NCBI GenBank assembly: GCA_019308745.1
Contig: JAFDHO010000008.1
Location: 1 to 45,672, forward strand
Reading direction: 5' to 3'
Length of the DNA stretch: 45,672 nucleotides
From: Deltaproteobacteria bacterium
GTDB lineage: Bacteria; Desulfobacterota; DSM-4660; Desulfatiglandales; HGW-15
The stretch's first letter is position 1, and each line of letters begins with the position of its first letter. The translations under genes and the position numbers were made by a program. The notes beneath the pieces are model-generated. The model was not told the origin of the DNA. It was given only the letters and a program-made list of their open reading frames with translations, and searched no databases. Below, in pieces: positions 7,608-15,414 of the stretch.

Positions 7608-9408
7608 GGGGGCGTCCCTGTTCGTCCCATCCCCTCAAGCGATAGTAGTCCCTGACCATGTCTCCCACGGGGACCACGTGCCCCTTGGAGGCCCCTTCTT
7701 GTAAGGGTTCATGGGTGAAACGCCTTGGAAGGGTGTCCTGGCTCACATCTATCCCGAACGCGATATTGAGCAGGCGGTCCCTGTCAATGGTTTCCCTCAG
7801 GGCCTCGTCGACTTTCTCAGGTGTGAACTTCAATCCGGTCCCGGCCGTCAGTAACCGTGCCGCAAAGCCGAAATCCAGGATGTCCATGCTCAGGCCCACA
7901 TTCTTGCACATGGTAAGGCAATCCGTCAATAGGGCCTGTCGCTCCGTGTATTCCACCAGGACCGCCTTTCCTTTGTCGGAAAGGCGATCTGCGGCATCCC
8001 GGGTTCCAAATCTCTTCTCGCTCTCTTCGTATCTTTCCGTAAGCTCGAAGAAGGGCTCTGCCCTCAAGTGATCCGCACCCCTTGAGGCAATGGCATAGGT
8101 CAGGCCGAAGGCCTTGAGCCCCCGAGGGTCACCACATATCATGTCCAGGCCCTTGATCTGAAAGGCGTAGAGGTCCGTTCCCTTGCCGAAGTGTCTGGCA
8201 AGAGCCCGGGTCCCTTCCGCAAACACATTGCCGATTCCTTCCCTGTGGACGATCATGTGAACTATGTTCTCAATCGTCTCCCTGTTCCCCCAGGAAAAAT
8301 CAAGGCCGTCCAGTTCGTCTTTGGTGAGAAGCCCCCTCTGGACACACTCCATGGCCCAGCCTATGGTCTCTCCCGAACTGAGGGAATCGACTCCCATTCG
8401 GTTGAGGTAGGCGTTCATCTTCAAGGCGAAGCGCAGATCATCGTTGCCTATGCGGGAGCTATAGCTACAAAGGGTCTCGAACTCGGGGCCTTCGGCCTCA
8501 TCGTCTTCCGTTATGTAGTAGCGGGAGCAGTGGATGTTGCAGTTAAAACAGCTCTTATTCTTGACCTTGTAAACTTCGGCGATCCTCTCCCCGCTGACCT
8601 GATCCACATATTCCGCGATTCCCTTCTGGAAGTGATCCGTGGGCAGGATCCCCAGGTTGTTGAGGGCCTTCATCAGGAGGGTGGATCCCAGGGCCTTGCG
8701 GCGGTCGTATTCGGGATGCGCCATGATCCTCTTGTCGAATTCCCGGCAGAGGTCAAGGAAAACGAGGGTGTCATGGACCGTAAGCCGATTGGTCCCACGG
8801 ACTGCTATGGCCTTCAGGTTCTTGGAGCCAAAGAGACACCCCATGCCCGTTCGGCCGCACATCCTGGAGTTGTTGCATGCCACGGTGGCGAATTTGACCA
8901 GGTTCTCTCCGGCAGGTCCTATGGCTGCCACCTGGACGTTGTTGTCGTTGAGTTCCTTGCGCAAGGCCTCCGTGGTCTGAAACATGTCCTTGCCCCACAG
9001 GTGGGTTGCGTCCCGTATTTCCACCCGGTCATCAGAAATGAGCAGGTAACTCGGCTGTTCGGCCTTACCGGTGATGACCACCTGGTCATAGCCGGCATAT
9101 TTGAGTTCCGGGCCAAAGAAACCCCCTGCGGCCGAGTCCCCGAGGATACCCGTCAGAGGGGACTTGCCCGAGATAGTCATGTAGGCCGACGTGGAAAAAA
9201 GCGTGCCTGTAAGGGGTCCCACACCTATGAGCAGCATGTTCTCTTCGCTCAAAGGATCTACGTCCCTCTTCAGTTCATCAAAGAGCCTTCGCGAGTTGAG
9301 GCCCCGGCCCCCGATCACCTTTAGCATGTAAGAGGTATCGGTGCTTTCCCTCTTGATATGCCCCGTTGATAGATCAACCCTCAAAATATGTCCGCCATAT
9401 CCGTGCAT
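7594..9408 (-). CDS. Aldehyde:ferredoxin oxidoreductase family protein (tungsten type)
   Basis: This AOR-family enzyme should carry a tungsto-bis-pterin cofactor and one [4Fe-4S] cluster and oxidise an aldehyde to an acid using ferredoxin. Visible landmarks are the N-terminal RVDLSTG and IGGRGLN, the pterin-binding GRTGMG with SKNLKAIAV, the cluster motif CFNCNIHC, the domain-2 EGPEFETL and SRGADHLRAEP, and a later cysteine in DCLTMC that should complete the cluster. At 604 residues it has normal length. The start at 9408 begins the conserved region at once. It is the last gene of a three-gene minus-strand operon with a four-cluster ferredoxin and a TIGR04076-like protein, an arrangement like AorAB of aromatic-aldehyde oxidising bacteria. 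BamB-type enzymes belong to the same family, so the substrate is open. Confidence 0.88.
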   Translation of the reverse strand: MHGYGGHILRVDLSTGHIKRESTDTSYMLKVIGGRGLNSRRLFDELKRDVDPLSEENMLLIGVGPLTGTLFSTSAYMTISGKSPLTGILGDSAAGGFFGPELKYAGYDQVVITGKAEQPSYLLISDDRVEIRDATHLWGKDMFQTTEALRKELNDNNVQVAAIGPAGENLVKFATVACNNSRMCGRTGMGCLFGSKNLKAIAVRGTNRLTVHDTLVFLDLCREFDKRIMAHPEYDRRKALGSTLLMKALNNLGILPTDHFQKGIAEYVDQVSGERIAEVYKVKNKSCFNCNIHCSRYYITEDDEAEGPEFETLCSYSSRIGNDDLRFALKMNAYLNRMGVDSLSSGETIGWAMECVQRGLLTKDELDGLDFSWGNRETIENIVHMIVHREGIGNVFAEGTRALARHFGKGTDLYAFQIKGLDMICGDPRGLKAFGLTYAIASRGADHLRAEPFFELTERYEESEKRFGTRDAADRLSDKGKAVLVEYTERQALLTDCLTMCKNVGLSMDILDFGFAARLLTAGTGLKFTPEKVDEALRETIDRDRLLNIAFGIDVSQDTLPRRFTHEPLQEGASKGHVVPVGDMVRDYYRLRGWDEQGRPLKKP

Positions 9409-9411
9409 TTC

Positions 9412-9933
9412 CTAACCCCTTGTGGAGGCGAGCCACTTCTGCCTCAATCGGTCAGTGGATGAGAGGGCAAAGCCAAGCCGTTTTTCCCCTGGCGGGATCT
9501 TTGCCCCTTTTTTCTTGTAGGTTGCCAGGCTGACCTGGTCCATGATGTCAGGTTCAAAGGCGATGGCGTCCAGGGTGCATGCCTTTACACAACGAGGATC
9601 CCCTCCGCACAGGTCGCACACGTGGGGGATGCCCTCAAAGATCTCAATGGCACCGATAGGGCACAGGTTCTCACAGATGCCGCAGGCCGTGCACAGGACC
9701 GTGGATACCACCACCTGCCCGTAAGGCCCGATGGAGATGGCCGACTCGGGGCATTTGGCACAATACCTCTCCTCGCACTGCTGGCACACGAGCGGAAAAT
9801 CAATCCCCTTGCCTTCCACTTTCACCACCCTGATACGGGTGCCACTCCTTCCCACCTTGCCCGAGTGGAAAAAGGAGCACTGGACCTCGCATCGGCAGCA
9901 ACCGGAACATTTCTCGGGATCAATGCTCAACAT
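9412..9933 (-). CDS. Four-cluster [4Fe-4S] ferredoxin subunit (AorA/HybA-like)
   Basis: This is an electron-transfer subunit with sixteen cysteines arranged for four [4Fe-4S] clusters. They read in order CSGCCRCEVQC, CQQCEERYCAKC, CTACGICENLC and CDLCGGDPRCVKAC. This is the pattern of the small subunits of HybA/DmsB type and of AorA/BamC-like partners of AOR enzymes. It is about 173 residues long. It lies three bases upstream of the AOR gene on the same strand and its start overlaps the preceding TIGR04076-like gene by seven bases, so all three are co-translated. It should pass electrons between the AOR active site and a ferredoxin or a further acceptor. An equivalent module is fused to the second AOR in this window and to the beta subunit of the 2-oxoacid oxidoreductase. 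Confidence 0.9.
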   Translation of the reverse strand: MLSIDPEKCSGCCRCEVQCSFFHSGKVGRSGTRIRVVKVEGKGIDFPLVCQQCEERYCAKCPESAISIGPYGQVVVSTVLCTACGICENLCPIGAIEIFEGIPHVCDLCGGDPRCVKACTLDAIAFEPDIMDQVSLATYKKKGAKIPPGEKRLGFALSSTDRLRQKWLASTRG

Positions 9934-10214
9934 GACTCCCTGATCCTTTCTATTCGGTAGTGGACGAGGCCTTTAGGATCCGGGCACACGAATACCTGGC
10001 CTTCCTTGCTCGCCCAATCGCCTTTCTTGGGTTCGGATCTCTGCAAGAGGGGGAATATGGGCATCATACTCTGAAGGGCCCAGAGGCAGATGTGTTTCCC
10101 TTCCGGTACCGTGAGCTGCATACCCTCCCTCTCGATGTAGAAACAATCCCCCACAAGGAGGGATTGGCTGCAATAGCCGTCAATCCTTTCCACCGTGACC
10201 TTTAGTATGTTCAT
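9927..10214 (-). CDS. TIGR04076-like small protein
   Basis: A 95-residue cytosolic protein that resembles the TIGR04076 family. The landmarks are an N-terminal strand ILKVTVERIDGYC, a central ICLWALQSMMPIFPLLQR and the C-terminal VCPDPKGLVHYRIERI. The family's role is not established; members tend to be found beside anaerobic redox enzymes, and this one heads an operon with a ferredoxin and an AOR. The start at 10214 is supported by AGGGGTG a few bases upstream. It may help maturation or partner binding of the AOR system, but that is inference from location only. It has one cysteine in the N-terminal part and one in the middle, plus the one in CPDP, and no metal motif that I recognise. Confidence 0.7.
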   Translation of the reverse strand: MNILKVTVERIDGYCSQSLLVGDCFYIEREGMQLTVPEGKHICLWALQSMMPIFPLLQRSEPKKGDWASKEGQVFVCPDPKGLVHYRIERIRESC

Positions 10215-10289
10215 ATCACCCCTCGCTCAAGTATCCCCACTCTACACCAAACGGCTGTCCTATTCAAGGTTCAAAGCTGGCCCCATTTT

Positions 10290-10317
10290 GGACCGAGGCA
10301 ATCGTGTTGACGACCCC
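10290..10317 (+). repeat. Dispersed palindromic repeat, copy 1
   Basis: The core GGACCGAGGCAATCGTGTTG (10290-10309) is continued by ACGACCCC. It matches copies at 10458-10485 and, on the opposite strand, 34464-34489. The better-preserved copies contain the palindrome GGCAAC-N3-GTTGCC; this copy has lost part of the palindrome through two or three substitutions. No function is known to me. Confidence 0.6.
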
Positions 10318-10327
10318 CTCCCGGTCG

Positions 10328-10365
10328 TTCCGGACGGATCCGTCTTAGACGGATGAGATCCGGAA
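10328..10365. repeat. Nested hairpin (REP-like)
   Basis: An inner perfect stem ATCCGTC/GACGGAT (10338-10344 and 10348-10354) with a three-base loop is enclosed by an outer pair TTCCGGA/TCCGGAA (10328-10334 and 10359-10365). It sits close to a second hairpin and a REP-associated transposase remnant, which suggests a decayed REP or BIME-like unit and not a terminator, since no T-run follows. Confidence 0.55.
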
Positions 10366-10397
10366 TCCAGGCAGTTCACATCGCTTGAGATATCTGG

Positions 10398-10420
10398 ATC
10401 CCCCGGTCAAGCCGGGGGAT
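10398..10420. repeat. GC-rich hairpin (REP-like)
   Basis: A perfect 9-bp stem ATCCCCCGG/CCGGGGGAT has a five-base loop TCAAG and is followed by GACGAATTG. The form 'ggatccccc...gggggatgac' is that of the short palindromes scattered through many proteobacterial genomes. No T-run follows, so a REP-type repeat is more likely than a terminator. Confidence 0.6.
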
Positions 10421-10457
10421 GACGAATTGCACCAAAGGAGCCTATGAGCGCGTTTAT

Positions 10458-10485
10458 GGACCGAGGCAACCATGTTGCCGGCCCC
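10458..10485 (+). repeat. Dispersed palindromic repeat, copy 2
   Basis: The core GGACCGAGGCAACCATGTTG (10458-10477) continues with CCGGCCCC. It has the perfect palindrome GGCAAC-CAT-GTTGCC. It matches copy 1 at 10290 in the same orientation and the copy at 34464-34489 in the opposite orientation, about 24 kb away. Confidence 0.65.
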
Positions 10486-10576
10486 AGGTTGCGCCTCTCT
10501 CTCTGTCCATCGGCGATGAACCCCGATCCACTGCCCTCCACATTTGACCTGATCTAGTATGGCTAGTAATACATAA

Positions 10577-10714
10577 CCATACCGAAGAATTTATCAAGAT
10601 ACTCTAACCAAACCCAAGAAACATATATATCTTGATCATATGTATTCATTGTCAGAAATCGGCCAGCACCTGGGACTTCATTATGCAATAATCAGTAGAA
10701 TCGTCAAATCATGA
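10577..10714 (+). pseudogene. C-terminal remnant of a REP-associated tyrosine transposase
   Basis: A frame with no start and an upstream stop (10574-10576) encodes about 45 residues ending at a TGA at 10712. Its end reads YSLSEIGQHLGLHYAIISRI, followed by VKS and stop. This helix-turn-helix tail is the one found at the C-terminus of many REP-associated tyrosine transposases (IS200/IS605-related TnpA_REP). Nothing of the catalytic HUH domain remains. Two REP-like hairpins lie 160-250 bases upstream, which fits a decayed REP/RAYT locus. The assignment rests on the helix-turn-helix sequence alone. Confidence 0.6.
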
Positions 10715-10788
10715 ATGTTATGATACAATACTTGACCCCGGCATTAAAGAGAATCAAACAGCAATCTCTTCATAGGGGAAGATAGAAA

Positions 10789-13449
10789 ATGGCACCACAG
10801 TTCGGGTATGCGGGTTTTCGTCTTCGTGTGGACCTGTCAGAAAGGAAGGCCGTTATCGAGGAAATCCCCGACTCCTATGCAAGGAAATGGATGGGGGGAA
10901 GAGGTTTCAACATGGAGGTTTTTTTCCGGGAGATCCCTGTGGACGCAGACCCCCTCGGAGAAGAAAACCTCTTGATTTTTGGAGTCGGACCAATAACGGG
11001 TACGGCTTTTCCTGGGTCAAGGATCAATGTTACCGGCAAGTCTCCCCACACGGGATACCTGGGAGACTCAAATGCGGGAGGCCATTTCAGCGCAGAGATA
11101 AAGTTCGCCGGCATTGATCAGATCGTGTTTGACGGAAAGGCCGATGCCCCCGTCTACGTGCGTATCATGGATCACCAGGTAGAATTCCGTGACGCTAGCC
11201 ATTTATGGAAGCTTGATACATGGGACACAACCGCTGCCATACGCAATGAATGTTGCGACCATACGGTACAGGTTGCCTGTTGCGGAACTGCTTCTGTAAA
11301 TGGAGTTACCTTTGGCAGCATCATCACCAACAATGCGCGCGCTTGTGGCCGCACCGGGATGGGTACTCTGATGGCCTCAAAGAACCTCAAGGCCGTTGCC
11401 ATTTCGGGCAGCGGGGGCGTGCGTGTGGCCGAGCCCGAGAAGTACAAGTCACTCGTCAACTATATTTATAGAGCCACCTACAACCATTCCAATTTTCAAG
11501 AGAGGGGAATAACAGGGACCACGAACCTGATAAGGCTTTGCAACCGGGCAGGGATACTTCCCACCCGCCATTTCCAGACAGGTGTGTTCAAAGAATGGCT
11601 GAAGGTTTCAGGTGAGACGGTAGCGGCCAAATACAACGTAAAGCGTAAGGCCTGTTTCTCATGCATAAACCCTTGCAGCCGTTTTTACATTGTCCCTGGA
11701 GGCTTTGATGGTGAAGAGCTCAAGGCGGAAGGGCCGGAATATGAAACCCTTGCAGGGTTCACGGCCAGGGTGGGCAACGCCGATCTCAAGCTGGCGCTCA
11801 AGTGCGCGGAGATTGTCAATCGTGCCGGCTTGGACTCCATAACCGCATCCGAAGTGATTTCGTGGGCTCAGGAAATGTATGAGATTGGCCTATTGAGCCA
11901 AAGGGAGTGCGACGGCCTTGACTTATCCTGGGGTAATTCCCGGGCGGTCTATGAACTCCTTCTTAAGATCGTCAAGAACGAGGGTTTTGGGGCAGTGCTG
12001 TCGAAGGGCGTTGTCCATGCTGCAGAGACGCTCGGCATCGGGCGTGATCTTTGTATGGAGGCCAAGAATCTGGAGATTTTCCAGGCAGATGTTCGCGGAC
12101 TAAAGGCTTATGGGCTCGGCAATGCTGTGGCCTCGCGTGGGGCCGACCACCAAAGGGCGGATCCCTTTTTTGAGATGTCCGGCAGGACTGAGGAGGCTCG
12201 GGAAAGGTTCGGATCGTCCGAGTGCGCTCTCATGGAGAAATGGAAAGGGAAGGGCAAGATGGTCCCCTGGTTTGAAGAGATGTGCGCCCTGGCCGATTCC
12301 CTCAGCTTCTGCAAGATCCTGGGCATCTCAATGGAAATTGTGCCGGAGCGGGTGGCAAGAGATCTTTACCGGTTCGCAACAGGATTCGACGTGGATATAG
12401 AGGAAGTTCTGCGCATCGGTGAAAGAATCAACAATCTTGAACGGGCAATCCTGGTTAGGTACGGCCTTTCAAGAAAGGATGATTATCTCCCCAAAAGATT
12501 CACAGAAGAGCCACTTCCGGAGGATTCCAATCTGGCCGCTGGGATGATCTTTGAAAACGATGCCCTGCTCTCCGAATATTACCGTTTTCGGGGGTGGGAC
12601 CCGAAGACGGGCTGGCCGACGGAAAGGAAGCTTGAGGAGCTGGGCCTTGGATTTGCGATAGAGGACCTCAAAGGCAGAGGCCTTGCATTGGCAAAGGACT
12701 ATGAGACTTCTGAGAAGGACAATAACGACACGACCAGGACCCGCTGGGCTTACCTGTCCGAGAAGATCGGTGAGGGTTCAGGGTACATGAAGAAGTTCAA
12801 GAAGATAAGAAAAGGAAGAAGAAAGGGGACTGAAGGTCCCAAAATGCTTGGCAAAAGGCTGGTGGTGGATCCTTCCCTCTGCTCGGGGTGCCGGGCCTGT
12901 GAAACAGCCTGTTCATTCTTTCATCACGGGATTTACTCGCCCTCACTCGCTCGGCTCCACGTCGTCAAACTTGAGGATCTGGGGGTTGATAAGCCCATTG
13001 TTTGCCTTCGATGTGCCAGAGCTCCGTGCGCCGCTATATGCCCGGAGAGTGCCATTGTTCGAGATCCTGAGAGAAGGATAGTTGTGGTCGATGAAGGGAA
13101 ATGCGTCGGTTGCGGTCTTTGTGTCGAAGCGTGCGTTTCAGGCGTGATTCAACTTCATCCTCAAAAGCAGGTTCCCCTCCTGTGTGATCTGTGTGGGGGC
13201 GAACCAGATTGCGTCAAGAAATGTCCTACAGGGGCCCTCGTCTTCGTAGAGGGAACCGGTCATGCCGGGAAAAGGAAACGGGAACATCTTGGGCAAAAAG
13301 TGGGGAGGGAATTTCTGGAGGGGAAAGCTTTGGATGGGAGAAGACCGGTAGACAGACCCATGAGCCCGCCTGATCCTGAGACGGGAGAATCCATCACACC
13401 TCCTGAGGCCTATGGAGGCAATCCACCCCCTCCCTTTCGCAAAAAGTAG
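10789..13449 (+). CDS. AOR-family oxidoreductase fused to a four-cluster ferredoxin
   Basis: This 886-residue protein joins two parts encoded separately at 7594-9933. Residues about 1-620 are a complete AOR enzyme: RVDLSERK, MGGRGFN, GRTGMGTLMASKNLKAVAI, the cluster motif CFSCINPC, EGPEYETL, SRGADHQRADP and a late cysteine in SLSFC. A linker of about 65 residues, ending in a lysine/arginine-rich stretch, leads to residues about 690-820. These hold the sixteen-cysteine ferredoxin: CSGCRACETAC, CLRCARAPCAAIC, CVGCGLCVEAC and CDLCGGEPDCVKKC. A proline-rich tail follows. No stop or frameshift interrupts the linker; an internal ATG at 12844 could in theory give a free ferredoxin. It heads an operon, with a Liv permease starting 46 bases downstream. 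Predicted role: tungsten-dependent aldehyde oxidation coupled within one chain to electron export. Confidence 0.88.
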   Translation: MAPQFGYAGFRLRVDLSERKAVIEEIPDSYARKWMGGRGFNMEVFFREIPVDADPLGEENLLIFGVGPITGTAFPGSRINVTGKSPHTGYLGDSNAGGHFSAEIKFAGIDQIVFDGKADAPVYVRIMDHQVEFRDASHLWKLDTWDTTAAIRNECCDHTVQVACCGTASVNGVTFGSIITNNARACGRTGMGTLMASKNLKAVAISGSGGVRVAEPEKYKSLVNYIYRATYNHSNFQERGITGTTNLIRLCNRAGILPTRHFQTGVFKEWLKVSGETVAAKYNVKRKACFSCINPCSRFYIVPGGFDGEELKAEGPEYETLAGFTARVGNADLKLALKCAEIVNRAGLDSITASEVISWAQEMYEIGLLSQRECDGLDLSWGNSRAVYELLLKIVKNEGFGAVLSKGVVHAAETLGIGRDLCMEAKNLEIFQADVRGLKAYGLGNAVASRGADHQRADPFFEMSGRTEEARERFGSSECALMEKWKGKGKMVPWFEEMCALADSLSFCKILGISMEIVPERVARDLYRFATGFDVDIEEVLRIGERINNLERAILVRYGLSRKDDYLPKRFTEEPLPEDSNLAAGMIFENDALLSEYYRFRGWDPKTGWPTERKLEELGLGFAIEDLKGRGLALAKDYETSEKDNNDTTRTRWAYLSEKIGEGSGYMKKFKKIRKGRRKGTEGPKMLGKRLVVDPSLCSGCRACETACSFFHHGIYSPSLARLHVVKLEDLGVDKPIVCLRCARAPCAAICPESAIVRDPERRIVVVDEGKCVGCGLCVEACVSGVIQLHPQKQVPLLCDLCGGEPDCVKKCPTGALVFVEGTGHAGKRKREHLGQKVGREFLEGKALDGRRPVDRPMSPPDPETGESITPPEAYGGNPPPPFRKK

Positions 13450-13495
13450 CCCTGATACTACAGGTGTGGACGAGATTATCGATTGTTAGGAGATA

Positions 13496-14371
13496 GTGGA
13501 CTTGTTCTGGCAGCAGCTCGTCAATTGGGTCAATCTTGGTGCCATGTATGCTCTCTTGGCTATTGGCTACACGATGGTCTATGGGATCATCAAGCTGATC
13601 AATTTCGCCCACGGCGAGATCTTCATGTTTGGTGCCTTCTTCACTTGGTGGTTCATGGCAGCGCTGTCCCTCCCTTTTGGCCTCGCCGCCCTTGTCGGGG
13701 TGATTCTCGCGACATTAGTCGGAATGGGGATTGAACGCGTTGCATACCGGCCTTTGCGCAATGCTCCGAGGTTTGCTGTCGTAATCAGTGTCCTGGGAAT
13801 GTCCATCTTTCTGCGAAGCATGGCAAGGATTATATGGGGGGCGGAATTTCAGGTCTTTGACGTTGACGTAGGCATAGGGCCTATTCATGTTGGAAGCGTG
13901 GTGATTCCGTTCAAGAAGGTTCTCATCCTACTCACTTCATTGGTCTTGATGGTGGCGTTGAGTGTGTTTGTGAAAAGGACTTCTCTCGGCAAGGCAATGC
14001 GCGCCACTGCTGCTGACAGTGAAGCTGCAGAAATGATGGGTATCAGTGCGAATTCCTTAATCGTTCTGACCTTCGCGATTGGATCGGCTCTGGGGGCCGC
14101 GGCTGGGATACTCTATGCCATAAACTACAACAGCATTGATCCATTCATGGGATTCAACGCGGGCATGAAGGCTTTTGCGGCCGCCGTACTGGGTGGAATC
14201 GGGAATATATACGGTGCTATGCTTGGAGGGCTCTTTCTCGGGATATTCGAGGGCATTGGGGCGGGATATGTTTCGTCCATGTACCGGGATGCCTTTGCTT
14301 TCGGTGTGTTGATCATGGCCCTGGTTCTAAGGCCGCAGGGCCTCCTGGGCGAAGGGGGATCCCGTGAATAA
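13496..14371 (+). CDS. livH: Liv-type ABC transporter permease (LivH family), second set
   Basis: This inner-membrane permease of about 291 residues has the LivH landmarks: QQLVNWVNLGAMYALLAIGY at the N-terminus, YTMVYGIIKLINFAHGE, the coupling loop GKAMRATAADSEAAEMMGI and the C-terminal GGIGNIYGAMLGG. The start is a GTG at 13496, supported by TTAGGAG about five bases upstream; no ATG lies near. The gene follows the AOR-ferredoxin fusion by 46 bases with no terminator between them, which points to one transcript and a functional link between the imported compound and the oxidoreductase. It overlaps the next permease gene by eight bases. Confidence 0.9.
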   Translation: MDLFWQQLVNWVNLGAMYALLAIGYTMVYGIIKLINFAHGEIFMFGAFFTWWFMAALSLPFGLAALVGVILATLVGMGIERVAYRPLRNAPRFAVVISVLGMSIFLRSMARIIWGAEFQVFDVDVGIGPIHVGSVVIPFKKVLILLTSLVLMVALSVFVKRTSLGKAMRATAADSEAAEMMGISANSLIVLTFAIGSALGAAAGILYAINYNSIDPFMGFNAGMKAFAAAVLGGIGNIYGAMLGGLFLGIFEGIGAGYVSSMYRDAFAFGVLIMALVLRPQGLLGEGGSRE

Positions 14372-15410
14372 GAAAAGATTAGATGACCTGACTGGGGTAT
14401 CGCAGGTTACGCCTTCCGAGGCGGGGGCCCACGAGGCGCCCCTCCTCAGGATGGCCGAGCTCTTTTCTGTTTCCAGATGGTACATCAAGGTTTTGATCAT
14501 CGGCGCGTCACTCTTGATCCCTTTCCTGGTGCAAAGCAACTATGTGATGCGGGTCATAATCTACATACACCTCTATATAGTCCTCGCCCTGGGCCTGAAC
14601 GTGGTTATGGGTTTCACGGGTTTGCTCAATATCGGCCATGCCGCCTTTTACGCCACCGGGGCTTACACCACGGCAATCCTCATGACCTCCTATGGACTGC
14701 CCTTCTGGCTAACCGTACCGGTCGGCATGGCAATCGGGGTCCTGTTCGGGTTGGCCATAGGATTTCCTACCCTCAGGCTCAGGGATGACTATTTGGCCAT
14801 GGTTACTCTCAGCTTTGGGCAGATCGTGTACATTGTTGCCAATAACTGGACGGGTCTTACAAGAGGCCCCAGGGGCATACCGGCAATACCGCCGCCGACT
14901 ATTGGGCTTCCCGGTTGGTCTTTATCGTTTGACAGCTACAGGGCTTATTACTATCTGATTCTTTTCTTCGTATTTTTGACGGTGTATGCGTGCGTGAGGG
15001 TGAGAGACTCAAGGGTTGGGCTTGCGTGGATGGCAATCAGGGAAGACGAAGATGTGGCAGCGGTCATGGGCATCAACCTGGGACTCTACAAAACTTTATC
15101 TTTTGCGTTCTCAGCCGCTCTCGGGGCTTTGGCGGGGAGCTTCTTTTCCGTTTTCCAGAGTTTTGTGAGCCCCAACAGCTTTACCATTCTGGAATCGGTT
15201 ACGATTGTGACAATTCCTATTCTGGGGGGCCTGGGGAGTATCCCCGGCACCATCCTGGGGGCCATAATCATAATTGGTATCCCAGAAATATTTCGCGCAG
15301 CCAGTGAGTACAGGATGGTAGCGGTGGGGGCTTTCATGGTGGTCATGATGATCTTTAGGCCACAAGGGCTTCTTGGAAAAAGACTTTACCAGCCGACCTA
15401 TAAGATTTGA
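14364..15410 (+). CDS. livM: Liv-type ABC transporter permease (LivM family), second set
   Basis: A multi-spanning inner-membrane protein of about 348 residues. It has a cytoplasmic N-terminal stretch of about 45 residues, then the LivM core with ALGLNVVMGFTGLLNIGHAA, the loop REDEDVAAVMGIN and the C-terminal FRPQGLLG. It starts with GTG at 14364 inside the end of livH (GTGAATAA overlap), so translation is coupled. Unlike its counterpart at 3790-5670 it is not fused to the ATPase. It should form the transmembrane channel together with LivH. Confidence 0.9.
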   Translation: MNKKRLDDLTGVSQVTPSEAGAHEAPLLRMAELFSVSRWYIKVLIIGASLLIPFLVQSNYVMRVIIYIHLYIVLALGLNVVMGFTGLLNIGHAAFYATGAYTTAILMTSYGLPFWLTVPVGMAIGVLFGLAIGFPTLRLRDDYLAMVTLSFGQIVYIVANNWTGLTRGPRGIPAIPPPTIGLPGWSLSFDSYRAYYYLILFFVFLTVYACVRVRDSRVGLAWMAIREDEDVAAVMGINLGLYKTLSFAFSAALGALAGSFFSVFQSFVSPNSFTILESVTIVTIPILGGLGSIPGTILGAIIIIGIPEIFRAASEYRMVAVGAFMVVMMIFRPQGLLGKRLYQPTYKI

Positions 15411-15414
15411 GAAA

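Larger units (their letters stand above)
10215..10788. other. Divergent intergenic region with repeats and transposase remnant
   Basis: This stretch separates the minus-strand AOR operon from the plus-strand AOR-Liv operon and must hold both promoters. I cannot place a convincing promoter: a TTGACC lies near 10734 without a good -10 partner at the right distance. It contains two hairpins (10328-10365 and 10398-10420), two copies of a dispersed repeat (10290-10317 and 10458-10485) and the tail of a transposase (10577-10714), each listed separately. The part around 10560-10760 is clearly more AT-rich than its surroundings. Confidence 0.6.

Noticed and set aside
8191-9324. Long open frame (about 377 codons) on the plus strand opposite the AOR gene
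   Set aside because: It is the antisense of a well-supported AOR gene, shows no domain, and results from the GC-rich third positions of the real gene.
12844-13449. Separate ferredoxin gene starting at an internal ATG of the AOR fusion
   Set aside because: The frame is continuous with the AOR and the upstream purine-rich sequence is a weak ribosome-binding site; a fusion is simpler. Kept as a possible second product only.
15373-15414. TTG start giving a longer LivG
   Set aside because: It overlaps livM by 38 bases and adds a non-conserved leader; ATG at 15415 begins the family-conserved sequence.
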